Assembly: GCA_028278345.1 (NCBI GenBank)
Contig: JANQEL010000105.1
Span: 1 to 48,079 of the forward strand
Direction: 5' to 3'
From: Myxococcota bacterium
GTDB lineage: Bacteria; Myxococcota_A; UBA9160; UBA4427
DNA length: 48,079 bases
The notes below the pieces were generated by a model that saw only the letters and a program-made list of their open reading frames with translations, ran no database searches and was not told where the DNA came from. Positions 22,831 to 32,494 of this stretch are shown here, in pieces; the first letter of the stretch is position 1, and every line of letters starts with the position of its first letter. Position numbers and translations under genes: made by a program.

Positions 22831-24648
22831 ATGGCCAAAGCGGCAGTGAAGTACGACGAGAAGGCGATCCAGACCCTCGACGCCCTCGAACACATCCGCT
22901 TGCGCACCGGCATGTACATCGGCCGGCTCGGCAACGGAAGTCATCCCCTCGACGGCATCTACGTGATGCTGAAGGAGGTGATCGACAACGCGGTCGACGA
23001 GTTCATCATGGGCGAGGGGAAGAAGATCGAGATCCAACGCGACGGGCCGACCGTCACGGTGCGCGACTACGGTCGCGGCATCCCCCTCGGCAAGCTCGTC
23101 GACTGCGTTTCCCAGATCAACACCGGCGGCAAGTACAACGACGACGTCTTCCAGTTCTCGGTCGGTTTGAACGGCGTCGGCACCAAGGCGGTCAACGCGC
23201 TTTCGAGTCACTTCGAAGTCACGAGCTTCCGGGAGAAGAAGCGCCGCTTTGCCGCGTTCTCCGAGGGCAAGATCGAGCAGGACAAGAAGGGTCGGGCGCC
23301 CGACGAAGCGCCGGGCACCCTGGTCACGTTCACACCCGATGAGAAGATCTTCGGCGAGTACGATTGGAACGACGAGTTCATCGCCCACCGCCTGAACTTC
23401 TACGCGCACCTCAACAGTGGGCTCACCCTCGTCTACAACGGCAAGAAGTTCCACAGCCGAAACGGGCTAGCCGACCTGCTGAAGGACGAGATCGGCGAGA
23501 GCGATTCGCTCTACGAGATCGCCCACCACAAGAGCAAGCTGCTCGAATTCGCGTTGACGCACACGAACGTCTACGGCGAGAACTACTTCGCCTTCGTGAA
23601 CGGCCAGTACACGAACGACGGCGGCACCCACCAGAGCGCCTTCCGCGAGGGTGTGCTCAAGGGCGTGAACGAGTTCGCGAAGAAGAACTTCGCCGGCGAA
23701 GACGTGCGCGAGGGCATCCTGGGTGCCGTCGCGATCAAGCTGCAGGATCCCGTCTTCGAGAGCCAGACGAAGAACAAGCTCGGCTCGACCGAGGTGCGCA
23801 GCTGGATCGTCCCCGAGGTGAAGAAGGAAGTGGTGCTCTGGCTCCACAAGCACCCGCAGGAGGCGCAGAAGCTCCTCGAGAAGATCTCGATGAACGAGAA
23901 GCTCCGTAAAGAGCTCTCGTCGATCAAGAAGGAGGCGCGCGATCGCGCGAAGAAGGTCGCGATCCGCATCCCGAAGCTCATCGACTGCAAGGTGCACTTC
24001 AACGACACGAAGGGCACGCGGCGCGACGAGACGTCGATCTTCCTGGCCGAGGGCGACTCGGCGGGGGGCGTCATGGTGACGAGCCGCGATGTCGAGACCC
24101 AGGCGATCTTCTCCTTGAAGGGCAAGCCACTCAACTGCCAGGGGCTGAAGCGCGACGCCGTCTACAAGAACGAAGAGCTCTACAACATCATGCGGGCTCT
24201 CGGGATCGAAGACGGCATCGAAGGGCTCCGTTACAACAAGGTGATCCTCGCGACGGACGCCGACGTCGACGGCATGCACATCCGCAACCTCCTCATCACC
24301 TACTTCTGTCGCTACTTCGAGGAGCTGGTGCTGAAGGGCCACCTCTACATCCTCGAAACGCCGCTCTTCCGCGTCCGGAACAAGAAGGATTGCCGCTACT
24401 GCTACAGCGAAGCGGAGCGCGACGAGGCGGTCGAGGAGATCAAGGGCGCCGAGATCACGCGCTTCAAGGGGCTCGGTGAGATCAGCCCGAAGGAGTTCGG
24501 TCAGTTCATCGGGCAGGGCATGCGGCTCGTGCCGATCACCGTGAAGAACATGGGCGAAGTGCCGAAGGTGCTCGACTTCTTCATGGGCAAGAACACGCCC
24601 CAGCGCAAGGAGTTCATCGTCGACAACCTGAACGAAGCGGTGGTGTGA
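22831..24648 (+). CDS. parE: DNA topoisomerase IV subunit B (ParE-type)
   Basis: A 605-residue type IIA topoisomerase ATPase subunit. The GHKL ATP-binding motifs are EVIDNAVDEF, RDYGRGIPLG, GGKYNDDVFQFSVGLNGVGTKAVNALS and QTKNKLGS. The TOPRIM domain has FLAEGDSAGG and the DADVDG metal site. The link LKGKPLNCQGLKRDAVYKN resembles the version found in Bacteroidota- and Chlamydia-type subunits rather than E. coli ParE, and the length is also typical of that group. GGAG lies loosely upstream of the ATG. parC starts one base after the stop, so they form an operon. A gyrase role cannot be excluded, because only one pair is seen here. Confidence 0.92.
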   Translation: MAKAAVKYDEKAIQTLDALEHIRLRTGMYIGRLGNGSHPLDGIYVMLKEVIDNAVDEFIMGEGKKIEIQRDGPTVTVRDYGRGIPLGKLVDCVSQINTGGKYNDDVFQFSVGLNGVGTKAVNALSSHFEVTSFREKKRRFAAFSEGKIEQDKKGRAPDEAPGTLVTFTPDEKIFGEYDWNDEFIAHRLNFYAHLNSGLTLVYNGKKFHSRNGLADLLKDEIGESDSLYEIAHHKSKLLEFALTHTNVYGENYFAFVNGQYTNDGGTHQSAFREGVLKGVNEFAKKNFAGEDVREGILGAVAIKLQDPVFESQTKNKLGSTEVRSWIVPEVKKEVVLWLHKHPQEAQKLLEKISMNEKLRKELSSIKKEARDRAKKVAIRIPKLIDCKVHFNDTKGTRRDETSIFLAEGDSAGGVMVTSRDVETQAIFSLKGKPLNCQGLKRDAVYKNEELYNIMRALGIEDGIEGLRYNKVILATDADVDGMHIRNLLITYFCRYFEELVLKGHLYILETPLFRVRNKKDCRYCYSEAERDEAVEEIKGAEITRFKGLGEISPKEFGQFIGQGMRLVPITVKNMGEVPKVLDFFMGKNTPQRKEFIVDNLNEAVV

Positions 24649-24649
24649 A

Positions 24650-26671
24650 ATGGCGCAACTAGAAGACCTGATGCATGAGCATTTCGTCGACTACGCGTCG
24701 TACTTCATCCTCGACCGCGCGATCCCCGACATCCGCGATGGCTTGAAGCCGGTGCAGCGGCGCCTCCTCCACACGCTCTTCAACATGGAGGACGGCCGCT
24801 ACCACAAGGTGGCCAACGCGATCGGCGAGACGATGAAGCTCCACCCCCACGGCGATGCCTCGATCGCCGACGCCCTCGTGGTGCTCGCCAACAAGGGCTA
24901 CTTCATCGACGGGCAGGGGAACTTCGGCAACATTCTCACTGGCCACCCGGCCGCAGCCCCGCGCTACATCGAGTGCCGCCTCACCCCGCTGGCCCTCGAC
25001 ACGCTCTTCTTCAGGCCGCTCACCGAGTTCGTCTCGAGCTACGACGGTCGCAACGAAGAGCCGGTCTTCCTTCCGGCCAAGCTGCCCGTGATCCTGATGC
25101 TCGGCACCGAGGGCATCGCCGTCGGCATGTCGACGAAGATCCTTCCCCACAACCTCGTCGAGTTGTGGGAGGCCCAGATCAAGCTCGTCCGGGGCGAGAA
25201 GATCGAGCTCTACCCCGATTTCGCCCAGGGCGGGCAAATGGACGTCGACGCCTACGAGGATGGCGCGGGCAAGGTCGACGTGCGGGCGCGCATCCGTGTG
25301 CGGGATCCCAAGCACGTCGTGATCGAGGAGATCCCCTACGGCACGACGACCGAGAGCATCATCGCCTCGATCGAGGGCGCCGCCCAGAAGGGACGCCTCA
25401 AGATCGCGTCGATCGACGACTTCACCACCGACAAGGTCGAGATCGAGATCACTGCCGCGCGCGGCACCAACGCCAAGGATCTCATCCCGCAGCTCTACGC
25501 CTACACGGATTGCAGCGTTTCGATCTCGTCGAATCTCAACGTCATCAAGGACCGACGCCCGGTCCAGATGAGCGTGACCGAGATCCTGCGCGAACTCACC
25601 GTACGCCTCACCGCGCAACTCAAGGCCGAGCTCGAATACGAGCGCGGGCAGCTCGAGGATCGTCAGCACTGGCTCACCCTCGAGCAGATCTTCGTCGAGG
25701 AGCGCGTCTACAAGCGCATCGAGAAGGCCAAGACCGAAGAGAACGTGAAGAAGCAGGTGGTCACGGGCATGGCGAAGTTCGAGCACCTTTTCGTACGACC
25801 GATGGTCGACGACGACGTGAAGCGCCTGCTCGAGATCCGCATCCGCCGCATCTCGGCCTACGACATCGAGAAGAACCGCAAGACGATCGACGACATCGTG
25901 GCGGCGATCAAGGCGATCAACCGCAAGCTCAAGAACATGAAGAAGACCACGGTCGAGTATCTCGAGGAGTGCCTCGAGAAGTACGGCGCCGACCATCCGC
26001 GTCGTACCGAGATCACGCGCATCGAGGCCGTGGACAAGAAGGCGGTCGCCACCTCGAATCTCAAGATGGCCTACGACCGCGACACCGGCTTCTTCGGGCA
26101 CGCAGTGAAGGGCGATCTCTTCCGCATGAACGTGAGCGAGTTTGATCTCATCCTGGGCATTGCGAACGACGGCACCTATCGCGTGATGACTCCGGTCGAC
26201 AAGATCTTCTTCACCGGCAAGCTGATCCACTGCGAGGTCTTCGATCCCGAAGAGGGGGCCGAGTTCGTGGTGGTCTACCGCGACAAGAAGAAGATCGCCT
26301 ACGGCAAGCGGATCAAGATCCTGAAGTTCATCCGCAACAAGGAGTACCAGCTCATCAAGGATCGCGCGGGCAAGATCGACTATCTGCTCCAGCCGAACGA
26401 CCTCGGTGAGGTGAGCCTCGACTTCGTGCCCGCCAAGCGCCAACGCGTGAAGAACGCGAAGTACGGCCTGGCGACCCTCGAACCCACGAGCCCCACCGCG
26501 CGTGGCGCGAGGCTCGCTCCCAAGCCGGTGAGCAAGGTGAAGTACGCGCCGCGCAAGGCGGAAGCGAAGGCGGCGCCGAAGGCCGCTCGCAAGGCCGCGG
26601 CCAAGGGAAAGAAGACGGCCGCGCGCAAGGGGGCTTCGAAGAAGGAGCCCGAGCAGGGCGATCTCTTCTAG
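24650..26671 (+). CDS. parC: DNA topoisomerase IV subunit A (ParC-type)
   Basis: A 673-residue breakage-reunion subunit. The 5Y-CAP region carries DGLKPVQRRLLH, the helix LHPHGDASIADALV and the catalytic Tyr106 in AAPRYIE. The position of the quinolone-contacting Ser (E. coli GyrA Ser83) is Ala here, with the Asp of that helix retained. After about residue 480 a shortened C-terminal region (YDRDTGFFGH onwards) replaces the full GyrA beta-pinwheel. The protein ends with about 40 residues rich in Lys and Ala (KAAPKAARKAAAKG), a histone-H1-like, DNA-binding tail. It is translated directly after parE. Its stop codon lies in a hairpin shared with the convergent bolA-like gene. Confidence 0.92.
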   Translation: MAQLEDLMHEHFVDYASYFILDRAIPDIRDGLKPVQRRLLHTLFNMEDGRYHKVANAIGETMKLHPHGDASIADALVVLANKGYFIDGQGNFGNILTGHPAAAPRYIECRLTPLALDTLFFRPLTEFVSSYDGRNEEPVFLPAKLPVILMLGTEGIAVGMSTKILPHNLVELWEAQIKLVRGEKIELYPDFAQGGQMDVDAYEDGAGKVDVRARIRVRDPKHVVIEEIPYGTTTESIIASIEGAAQKGRLKIASIDDFTTDKVEIEITAARGTNAKDLIPQLYAYTDCSVSISSNLNVIKDRRPVQMSVTEILRELTVRLTAQLKAELEYERGQLEDRQHWLTLEQIFVEERVYKRIEKAKTEENVKKQVVTGMAKFEHLFVRPMVDDDVKRLLEIRIRRISAYDIEKNRKTIDDIVAAIKAINRKLKNMKKTTVEYLEECLEKYGADHPRRTEITRIEAVDKKAVATSNLKMAYDRDTGFFGHAVKGDLFRMNVSEFDLILGIANDGTYRVMTPVDKIFFTGKLIHCEVFDPEEGAEFVVVYRDKKKIAYGKRIKILKFIRNKEYQLIKDRAGKIDYLLQPNDLGEVSLDFVPAKRQRVKNAKYGLATLEPTSPTARGARLAPKPVSKVKYAPRKAEAKAAPKAARKAAAKGKKTAARKGASKKEPEQGDLF

Positions 26672-26685
26672 CCGGGGCTGGCTAG
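26668..26685. terminator. Hairpin spanning the convergent stop codons of parC and the BolA gene
   Basis: CTAGCC (26668-26673) and GGCTAG (26680-26685) form a perfect six-base stem around GGGGCT. The parC stop and the opposing BolA stop both lie in the stem. There is no T tract on either side. Confidence 0.4.
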
Positions 26686-26945
26686 GGGACGATGCACTCC
26701 AGCCGATCCACCGCGTGCACCGGCGCCGAGTCGCCCTTCATCAGATCCGCAATCGCACCGTAGACGAGCTGTTGCTGCTTCACGCGGTTCTTGTCCGCGA
26801 AGGCGCTCGACACCACGCGAATGGCGAAGTGGCCGGGGCTTCCCGAAGTGATCTCCACTTCGGCGCCCTCGATTGCGGCTTCGATTGCACTCTTCATCTG
26901 CGCAATCACGTCCGCCGAATCGTCACCCAGGATCTGGATCGTCAT
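26682..26945 (-). CDS. BolA-family protein
   Basis: An 87-residue protein of the BolA/IbaG fold, the class that partners monothiol glutaredoxins in iron-sulfur cluster traffic or regulation. Typical features are GSPGHFAIRVVSSAFADKN, QQLVYGAIADLMKGD and the closing HAVDRLECIV, with His and Cys as possible cluster ligands. The ATG at 26943-26945 is the only start matching the fold; a longer in-frame extension to 27251 would cross the HDOD gene. It follows the HDOD gene by 26 bases in the same direction. No glutaredoxin is adjacent. Confidence 0.88.
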   Translation of the reverse strand: MTIQILGDDSADVIAQMKSAIEAAIEGAEVEITSGSPGHFAIRVVSSAFADKNRVKQQQLVYGAIADLMKGDSAPVHAVDRLECIVP

Positions 26946-26971
26946 GGCGCGCGAACGTAGCGACGTCCGCG

Positions 26972-27826
26972 CTAGTTGACGAGTTCCTGCGCCGCCTTCA
27001 CCTGATCGGCGCAACTCTGGAGAATCGGGTCGACGTCGTCTCCGGAGAGGTCGAGGAACGACCAGGCCGGAAGCTCCGCGGGGTCGATCTCGTCGACCGG
27101 AGCCGAACGCCCCACGCCGAGCTTGGTGAGGCAGGTGCTCGTGATCGTCGTGAGCGCTGTCAGGCGGGCCACCTCTTCCGGCAGGGAGGCGAGTGCCCCC
27201 TCGTTGTGGTGGTTGCTGATGACCGCCACCAGGGATTCGGGGAGGTTCCACAGGTTTGCGATGGCGCCACCCAGCTCCGAGTGGTTGAAGCCGAACTGAT
27301 CCGTCTCCGCCTGTACGAAGCCGATGTGCTCGTTGTAGACCCGCTGGATCACCTGCTCGTAATCGTCGGGGTGACTGTTCGCGAGTGCCGTCTTCCCGAT
27401 GTGATGTAGCAGGCCGGCCGTAAAGGCGTCGTCTGCGTCGACGGTGATCTGCGGCATCTTCGCGAGCTTGCCCGCGACCGGCCCTGCGAGGGTCGAATGC
27501 TGCCAGAGGAGCTTCTCCATCAAGCCGAAACGTCTGTACGACTTCTTGAGTGAGATTGCGAGCACGATGTTGCGAACCGTGCGCGTTCCGAGCAACGAGA
27601 TCGCGTGGGAGATCGAGGTGATCGCGCTCGGGAAACCGTAGAGCGCCGAGTTCGACATCTTGAGCAGCTTCGCCGCGATGGCCGAATCCTGTTCGATCAG
27701 GTCCTTGATGTCGGAGATCGAAGAGTTCGGGTCGTCGACGGCCTTCACGATGTCGCTCGCGATGGTGGGCATGACGGGTAGGTCATCCGCACAGGCTTCG
27801 AGGTACTTGTCGAGGACTTCGCTCAT
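26972..27826 (-). CDS. HDOD-domain protein
   Basis: A 284-residue stand-alone HDOD protein, a signalling domain related to HD hydrolases and often linked to c-di-GMP or two-component networks. It shows LPVMPTIASDIVKAVDDPNS, IEQDSAIAAKLLKMSNSALYGFP, AISLLGTRTVRNIVLAISL and LLHHIGKTALANSHPDDYE, in which the metal-binding HD of true phosphodiesterases appears as HHIGK; catalysis is doubtful. The ATG at 27824-27826 is preceded by AGGAGAAG; the open frame upstream has no conserved sequence. It probably shares a transcript with the BolA-like gene and is divergent from the small unknown gene at 28001. Confidence 0.9.
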   Translation of the reverse strand: MSEVLDKYLEACADDLPVMPTIASDIVKAVDDPNSSISDIKDLIEQDSAIAAKLLKMSNSALYGFPSAITSISHAISLLGTRTVRNIVLAISLKKSYRRFGLMEKLLWQHSTLAGPVAGKLAKMPQITVDADDAFTAGLLHHIGKTALANSHPDDYEQVIQRVYNEHIGFVQAETDQFGFNHSELGGAIANLWNLPESLVAVISNHHNEGALASLPEEVARLTALTTITSTCLTKLGVGRSAPVDEIDPAELPAWSFLDLSGDDVDPILQSCADQVKAAQELVN

Positions 27827-28000
27827 GACGTCGGCGCTTCTCCTGTCTTTCAGCGCGAGGGTTCGAAAGGGACGCGAACTACTTCGACAGAATGCCCAGA
27901 CCGCATGAGTGCGTGACGTCGCCTCGGGTAATCCGCGCGGCTTCTCACAGTCGATGTTCTCGTCTCTTGTTTGCGCAGACGGAACGACCGAAGAGGGGGC

Positions 28001-28411
28001 ATGTTCGACACCAAGGACTGCAGCGACTTCAGCGGCTTCCTCGAGCGCCAACTCGGGCTTTCGGAAAGCGATCGGCCGCGTGCCGGTTCCTGGGCAGGAA
28101 CGGGGAACACCCTGGGTTCGATCGGTCTACGTGCCGGCCTGCTCGGGCTCGACGAGATCGATCAGATCATCTCTCGACAGTCGAGCGATTCGCGGCTCTT
28201 CGGTGAGATCGCGGTCGAGTTGAAGTTCCTCACCCCGAAGCAGGTCGACCTGCTCCTCGTGCTGCAGCACTTCCATCGCTGCCTCGACCTGAGCGCGCCA
28301 CTGATCCTCGAAGATCGCCTGAACTTCGGCGAACTCCTCGGCCTGATGGCCACCTACTTCAGCGAATCGGTGCGGACCGAAAGCGGCGGCGCAGACGAAG
28401 CGAGCGGCTAG
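28001..28411 (+). CDS. Conserved-looking small protein, unknown function
   Basis: A 136-residue soluble, mostly helical protein. I recognise no firm family. The stretch LFGEIAVELKFLTPKQVDLLLVLQ has the look of the 'GEIAVExGxLTxxQVxxxLxLQ' pattern seen in N-terminal helical modules of GspE/MshE-type ATPases and related bacterial signalling proteins. This suggests a protein- or ligand-binding module, but it is not a firm assignment. GAGGGGG lies just before the ATG. It is divergent from the HDOD gene across a 174-base gap, and its stop overlaps that of prc by four bases inside a hairpin. Confidence 0.65.
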   Translation: MFDTKDCSDFSGFLERQLGLSESDRPRAGSWAGTGNTLGSIGLRAGLLGLDEIDQIISRQSSDSRLFGEIAVELKFLTPKQVDLLLVLQHFHRCLDLSAPLILEDRLNFGELLGLMATYFSESVRTESGGADEASG

Positions 28412-28418
28412 AGCTCGC
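28400..28418. terminator. Hairpin with both convergent stop codons in its loop
   Basis: GCGAGC (28400-28405) and GCTCGC (28413-28418) form a perfect six-base stem. The seven-base loop GGCTAGA contains the stop of the small protein (TAG) and part of the opposing prc stop. No T tract is seen. Confidence 0.35.
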
Positions 28419-30507
28419 TGACCGGCGGTTTGCGAACTTCGGCGGTCAGGGTCTCGGGCCCGCCAGCGTGCTGGATGCGCACGTAGTCGCGAAGGATCTC
28501 GATGGCCTCGAGGCGCTGGATCGTGGGCTCTTCTTCCTCTTCCTCGGCTTCATCTTCTACTTCGGTGCTTTCGTCTTCCGCGGCCTCGGCCGCCTCGTCT
28601 TCCTTGGCGGCCTCGTTCTCGTCGAGGATCTCCTGAAGGCGGATCACGCCCGCGCGCTCTTCCGCTTCCTGGAGTTTCTTCTGCACCTCGCCGAACTCTT
28701 CACTCTCCGAGACGCGCTCGGCCGAACGCCGCGCAAGTTCTTCGATCAGCGCCGGTGTCACCGGCTGATAGTGCTGCTTCGTCTGTGAAGCGGTCTCGAA
28801 CAGGTTCGCCGAATCGTCGACGAAGGCGGGGATCTTCGAGCCTTCGAGGGCGTAGGGCTGATGGCTCTCCCCGAAATCGTCGGTGGAGAACGGCGAGGGC
28901 AGGACGATGTCGGAGGCGACGCCCGAGTGCTGGGTCGAATCGCCGCCCGGGCGGAAGAACAGCGCCGTCGTGACCTTCAGCGCGCCAAGGCCCGGGGGCA
29001 GGGGAACCAGGGTCTGCACGGTGCCCTTGCCGAAGGTGTGGTCGTCACCGATCAGTACGGCGCGGTTGTAGTCCTTCATTGCGCCGGCCACGATCTCGGA
29101 GGCTGATGCGCTGATGCGCGAGGTCAGCACCACCATGGGGCCGTCGAAGAGTACGTCGGGATCCTCGTCGCGCATGACCTGGACCTTGCCGTACTCGTCC
29201 TTCACCGCGACCACGCCGCCTTCGCGGATGAAGTAGCCGGCGATGTCGCGGGCGGTGTCGAGCAGCCCGCCGCCATTGCGGCTGAGGTCGAGCAGCAGCC
29301 CCACGGCGCCGGCCTCGTTGGCCTCGCGCAGCAGGTTGCGTAGGTCGGTCGAACTCTTGCGCTCGGAGGGGTCGCGCCCGCCATAGAAGGAGGGCAGATC
29401 GATGATGGCGAGCTTCTCTTCCTTCTCCCCGATCTTCACCGTCTCGAAGGTGAGCTTCGCGGCCTGCTCTTCGAGGTTGATCTTGTCGCGGGTGATGCTC
29501 ACGACGAAGCGCTCGGTCTTCGGCGACTGCCGCAGGATCGTGAGGTGCACGACGGTGTTGCGTTCGCCGCGGATCAGCCGCACGACCTTGCGCAGGTCCA
29601 TGTCGATGACGTCGACGGGCTCCTCGCCGTCCTGGGCGACTGCGATCACCTTGTCCTTGGGTCGCAGCTTGTCGACCTTGTCGGCGGCGCCACCCGGGAT
29701 CACCTTCTCCACGACTGAGTAGCCGTCGCGCGAAGTCAGCGCGACGCCGATCCCGATCAGCGAGAGCTGCATCTGGATCTTGAAGTCTTCGTTGTTCTCG
29801 GCGGAGAAGTAGTTCGAGTGCGGATCGAGGGCGCTCGCGAAGGCGTCGAGGAACTGGCTGTAGATGTCCTGGGCGTCGAACTCCTTCGCGCGCTTCACCA
29901 GGAGTTCGTAGCGATGGACGAGCTTTTCCTTCGCTTCGTCCAGCGTGTCGCCATTGCTGATGTAGTTCGACATCTGGAACTGCACGAGCTTCTTGAAAAG
30001 CGCCTGCTGGCTCTCGGCGTCCTTCGGGCGCGCGCGCTTGTCGGGGTCGATCACCAGCTCCACGCTCGGGTCGACGGCGTAGCCTTCGTCAAGCACGTAG
30101 GCTTCGATCACCTCGAGCATGTTGACGTAGCGCTCGACGATGTCCTTCTGGATCTCGTCGAGGCTCGTGCACTCGCCGCTACCGACGTCGAAGAAGATGC
30201 CCTTCAGCGACTTCTTCAGAGTCTCGGCTTCGCCCGCGGTGTAGAGGTTCTTCGAGGGGTCGAGGCGCTTGATGTAGGCGTCGATCGCCCGCTCACGCAG
30301 CTGGTCGTTGAGGTGGCGATAGGTGATGTGCTTGTGGAGGAAGGTGTTGAGAAGCCCGGGGATGCGCTCGCAGGTGAGCTCCATCGCCGCGGCCTGCTGC
30401 GTGGGCAGCGCCGTCGCCGCCAGGGCGACGAGGCAGCCGAGCGAAATCACGAAGGTTTTCGCTCGTTTTCGGGGGGGCTGCAGCAGGAGGGGATTCGTTG
30501 GCTTCAT
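28408..30507 (-). CDS. prc: Carboxy-terminal (tail-specific) processing protease, Prc-like
   Basis: A 699-residue periplasmic S41 protease. A basic start (PPRKRAK) and a hydrophobic stretch to about residue 42 form a signal peptide. A helical N-terminal domain follows, then a PDZ domain (IGIGVALTSRDGYSVVEKVIPGGAADK, about 251-277) and the catalytic domain with SRISASASEI and TFGKGTVQ. By alignment with E. coli Prc the dyad is Ser468 and Lys494. DLSRNGGGLLDTA is another S41 motif. Residues about 635-665 are almost purely acidic (DEAEEEEEEP). Prc degrades or trims periplasmic proteins at hydrophobic C-termini. The ATG at 30505-30507 has no ribosome site but lies immediately after a promoter-like element, so it may be leaderless. 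Confidence 0.94.
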   Translation of the reverse strand: MKPTNPLLLQPPRKRAKTFVISLGCLVALAATALPTQQAAAMELTCERIPGLLNTFLHKHITYRHLNDQLRERAIDAYIKRLDPSKNLYTAGEAETLKKSLKGIFFDVGSGECTSLDEIQKDIVERYVNMLEVIEAYVLDEGYAVDPSVELVIDPDKRARPKDAESQQALFKKLVQFQMSNYISNGDTLDEAKEKLVHRYELLVKRAKEFDAQDIYSQFLDAFASALDPHSNYFSAENNEDFKIQMQLSLIGIGVALTSRDGYSVVEKVIPGGAADKVDKLRPKDKVIAVAQDGEEPVDVIDMDLRKVVRLIRGERNTVVHLTILRQSPKTERFVVSITRDKINLEEQAAKLTFETVKIGEKEEKLAIIDLPSFYGGRDPSERKSSTDLRNLLREANEAGAVGLLLDLSRNGGGLLDTARDIAGYFIREGGVVAVKDEYGKVQVMRDEDPDVLFDGPMVVLTSRISASASEIVAGAMKDYNRAVLIGDDHTFGKGTVQTLVPLPPGLGALKVTTALFFRPGGDSTQHSGVASDIVLPSPFSTDDFGESHQPYALEGSKIPAFVDDSANLFETASQTKQHYQPVTPALIEELARRSAERVSESEEFGEVQKKLQEAEERAGVIRLQEILDENEAAKEDEAAEAAEDESTEVEDEAEEEEEEPTIQRLEAIEILRDYVRIQHAGGPETLTAEVRKPPVSEL

Positions 30508-30515
30508 GGTCGCGA

Positions 30516-30545
30516 AGTGTAACAGGGCCCGTGGCGAGGGGTCAG
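30516..30545 (-). promoter_or_regulatory. Candidate leaderless promoter of prc
   Basis: On the minus strand CTGACC (30540-30545) and TACACT (30516-30521) are 18 bases apart. The -10 ends only eight bases before the prc ATG, so the transcript would start at or next to the start codon. No Shine-Dalgarno site is present, which fits a leaderless message. Confidence 0.45.
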
Positions 30546-30822
30546 GTACCCGTCTGTGACGTTCGTTGCGCCGAATTCGGCAGGCCCGCGGCGCGCAATT
30601 CTTGGACGAACCAAGCTGCTCGTTCATGCACTCTTCGGACACCGGGCCTGCCGGCCTGAGTTCCCTGAAAGGTGCTCACGCGCCCGCAATTCGTGTGCAT
30701 GGTGCGCCGCCCCTCGCTGGCGCGTACTCCACTTTCAGGGAGGCATGGGGGACTTCGCTATCCTGCCGCCCCGCTTCACTCCAGCTCACCGCTCTCGGAA
30801 CGACCTGGGCATCGATACAGGC

Positions 30823-30842
30823 ATAGGTACATATAGGTACAT
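30823..30842 (+). repeat. Perfect tandem repeat ATAGGTACAT x2
   Basis: Two head-to-tail copies of the ten-base unit ATAGGTACAT, with a worn third copy (GATACAGGCAT) before them, end just upstream of the AAGGAAGG ribosome-site region of fumarase. The core GTAC is palindromic. It could be a protein-binding site, a leader element, or a slippage-prone tract. Confidence 0.6.
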
Positions 30843-30863
30843 AAGGAAGGGACCCCGCAGGCC

Positions 30864-32480
<1,617 letters not shown>

Positions 32481-32494
32481 ACTTCGCATCCACC

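Larger units (their letters stand above)
30508..30863. other. Divergent control region between prc and fumarase
   Basis: About 350 bases without a gene. It holds the prc promoter (30516-30545), an eleven-base perfect inverted repeat CGGCAGGCCCG (30578-30588) / CGGGCCTGCCG (30643-30653), a five-base hairpin CTTGG-ACGAA-CCAAG (30601-30615), a TATCCT -10-like element at 30759-30764 facing fumarase, and a tandem repeat just before the fumarase start. Confidence 0.5.

Noticed and set aside
24659..26443. 594-codon minus-strand open frame opposite parC
   Set aside because: Low-complexity Leu/Val/Asp/Glu/Arg composition, no domain, and it is the exact antisense of conserved ParC sequence.
27827..28051. 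Upstream extension of the HDOD gene
   Set aside because: The added residues show no domain, and a good ribosome site lies just before the ATG at 27826.
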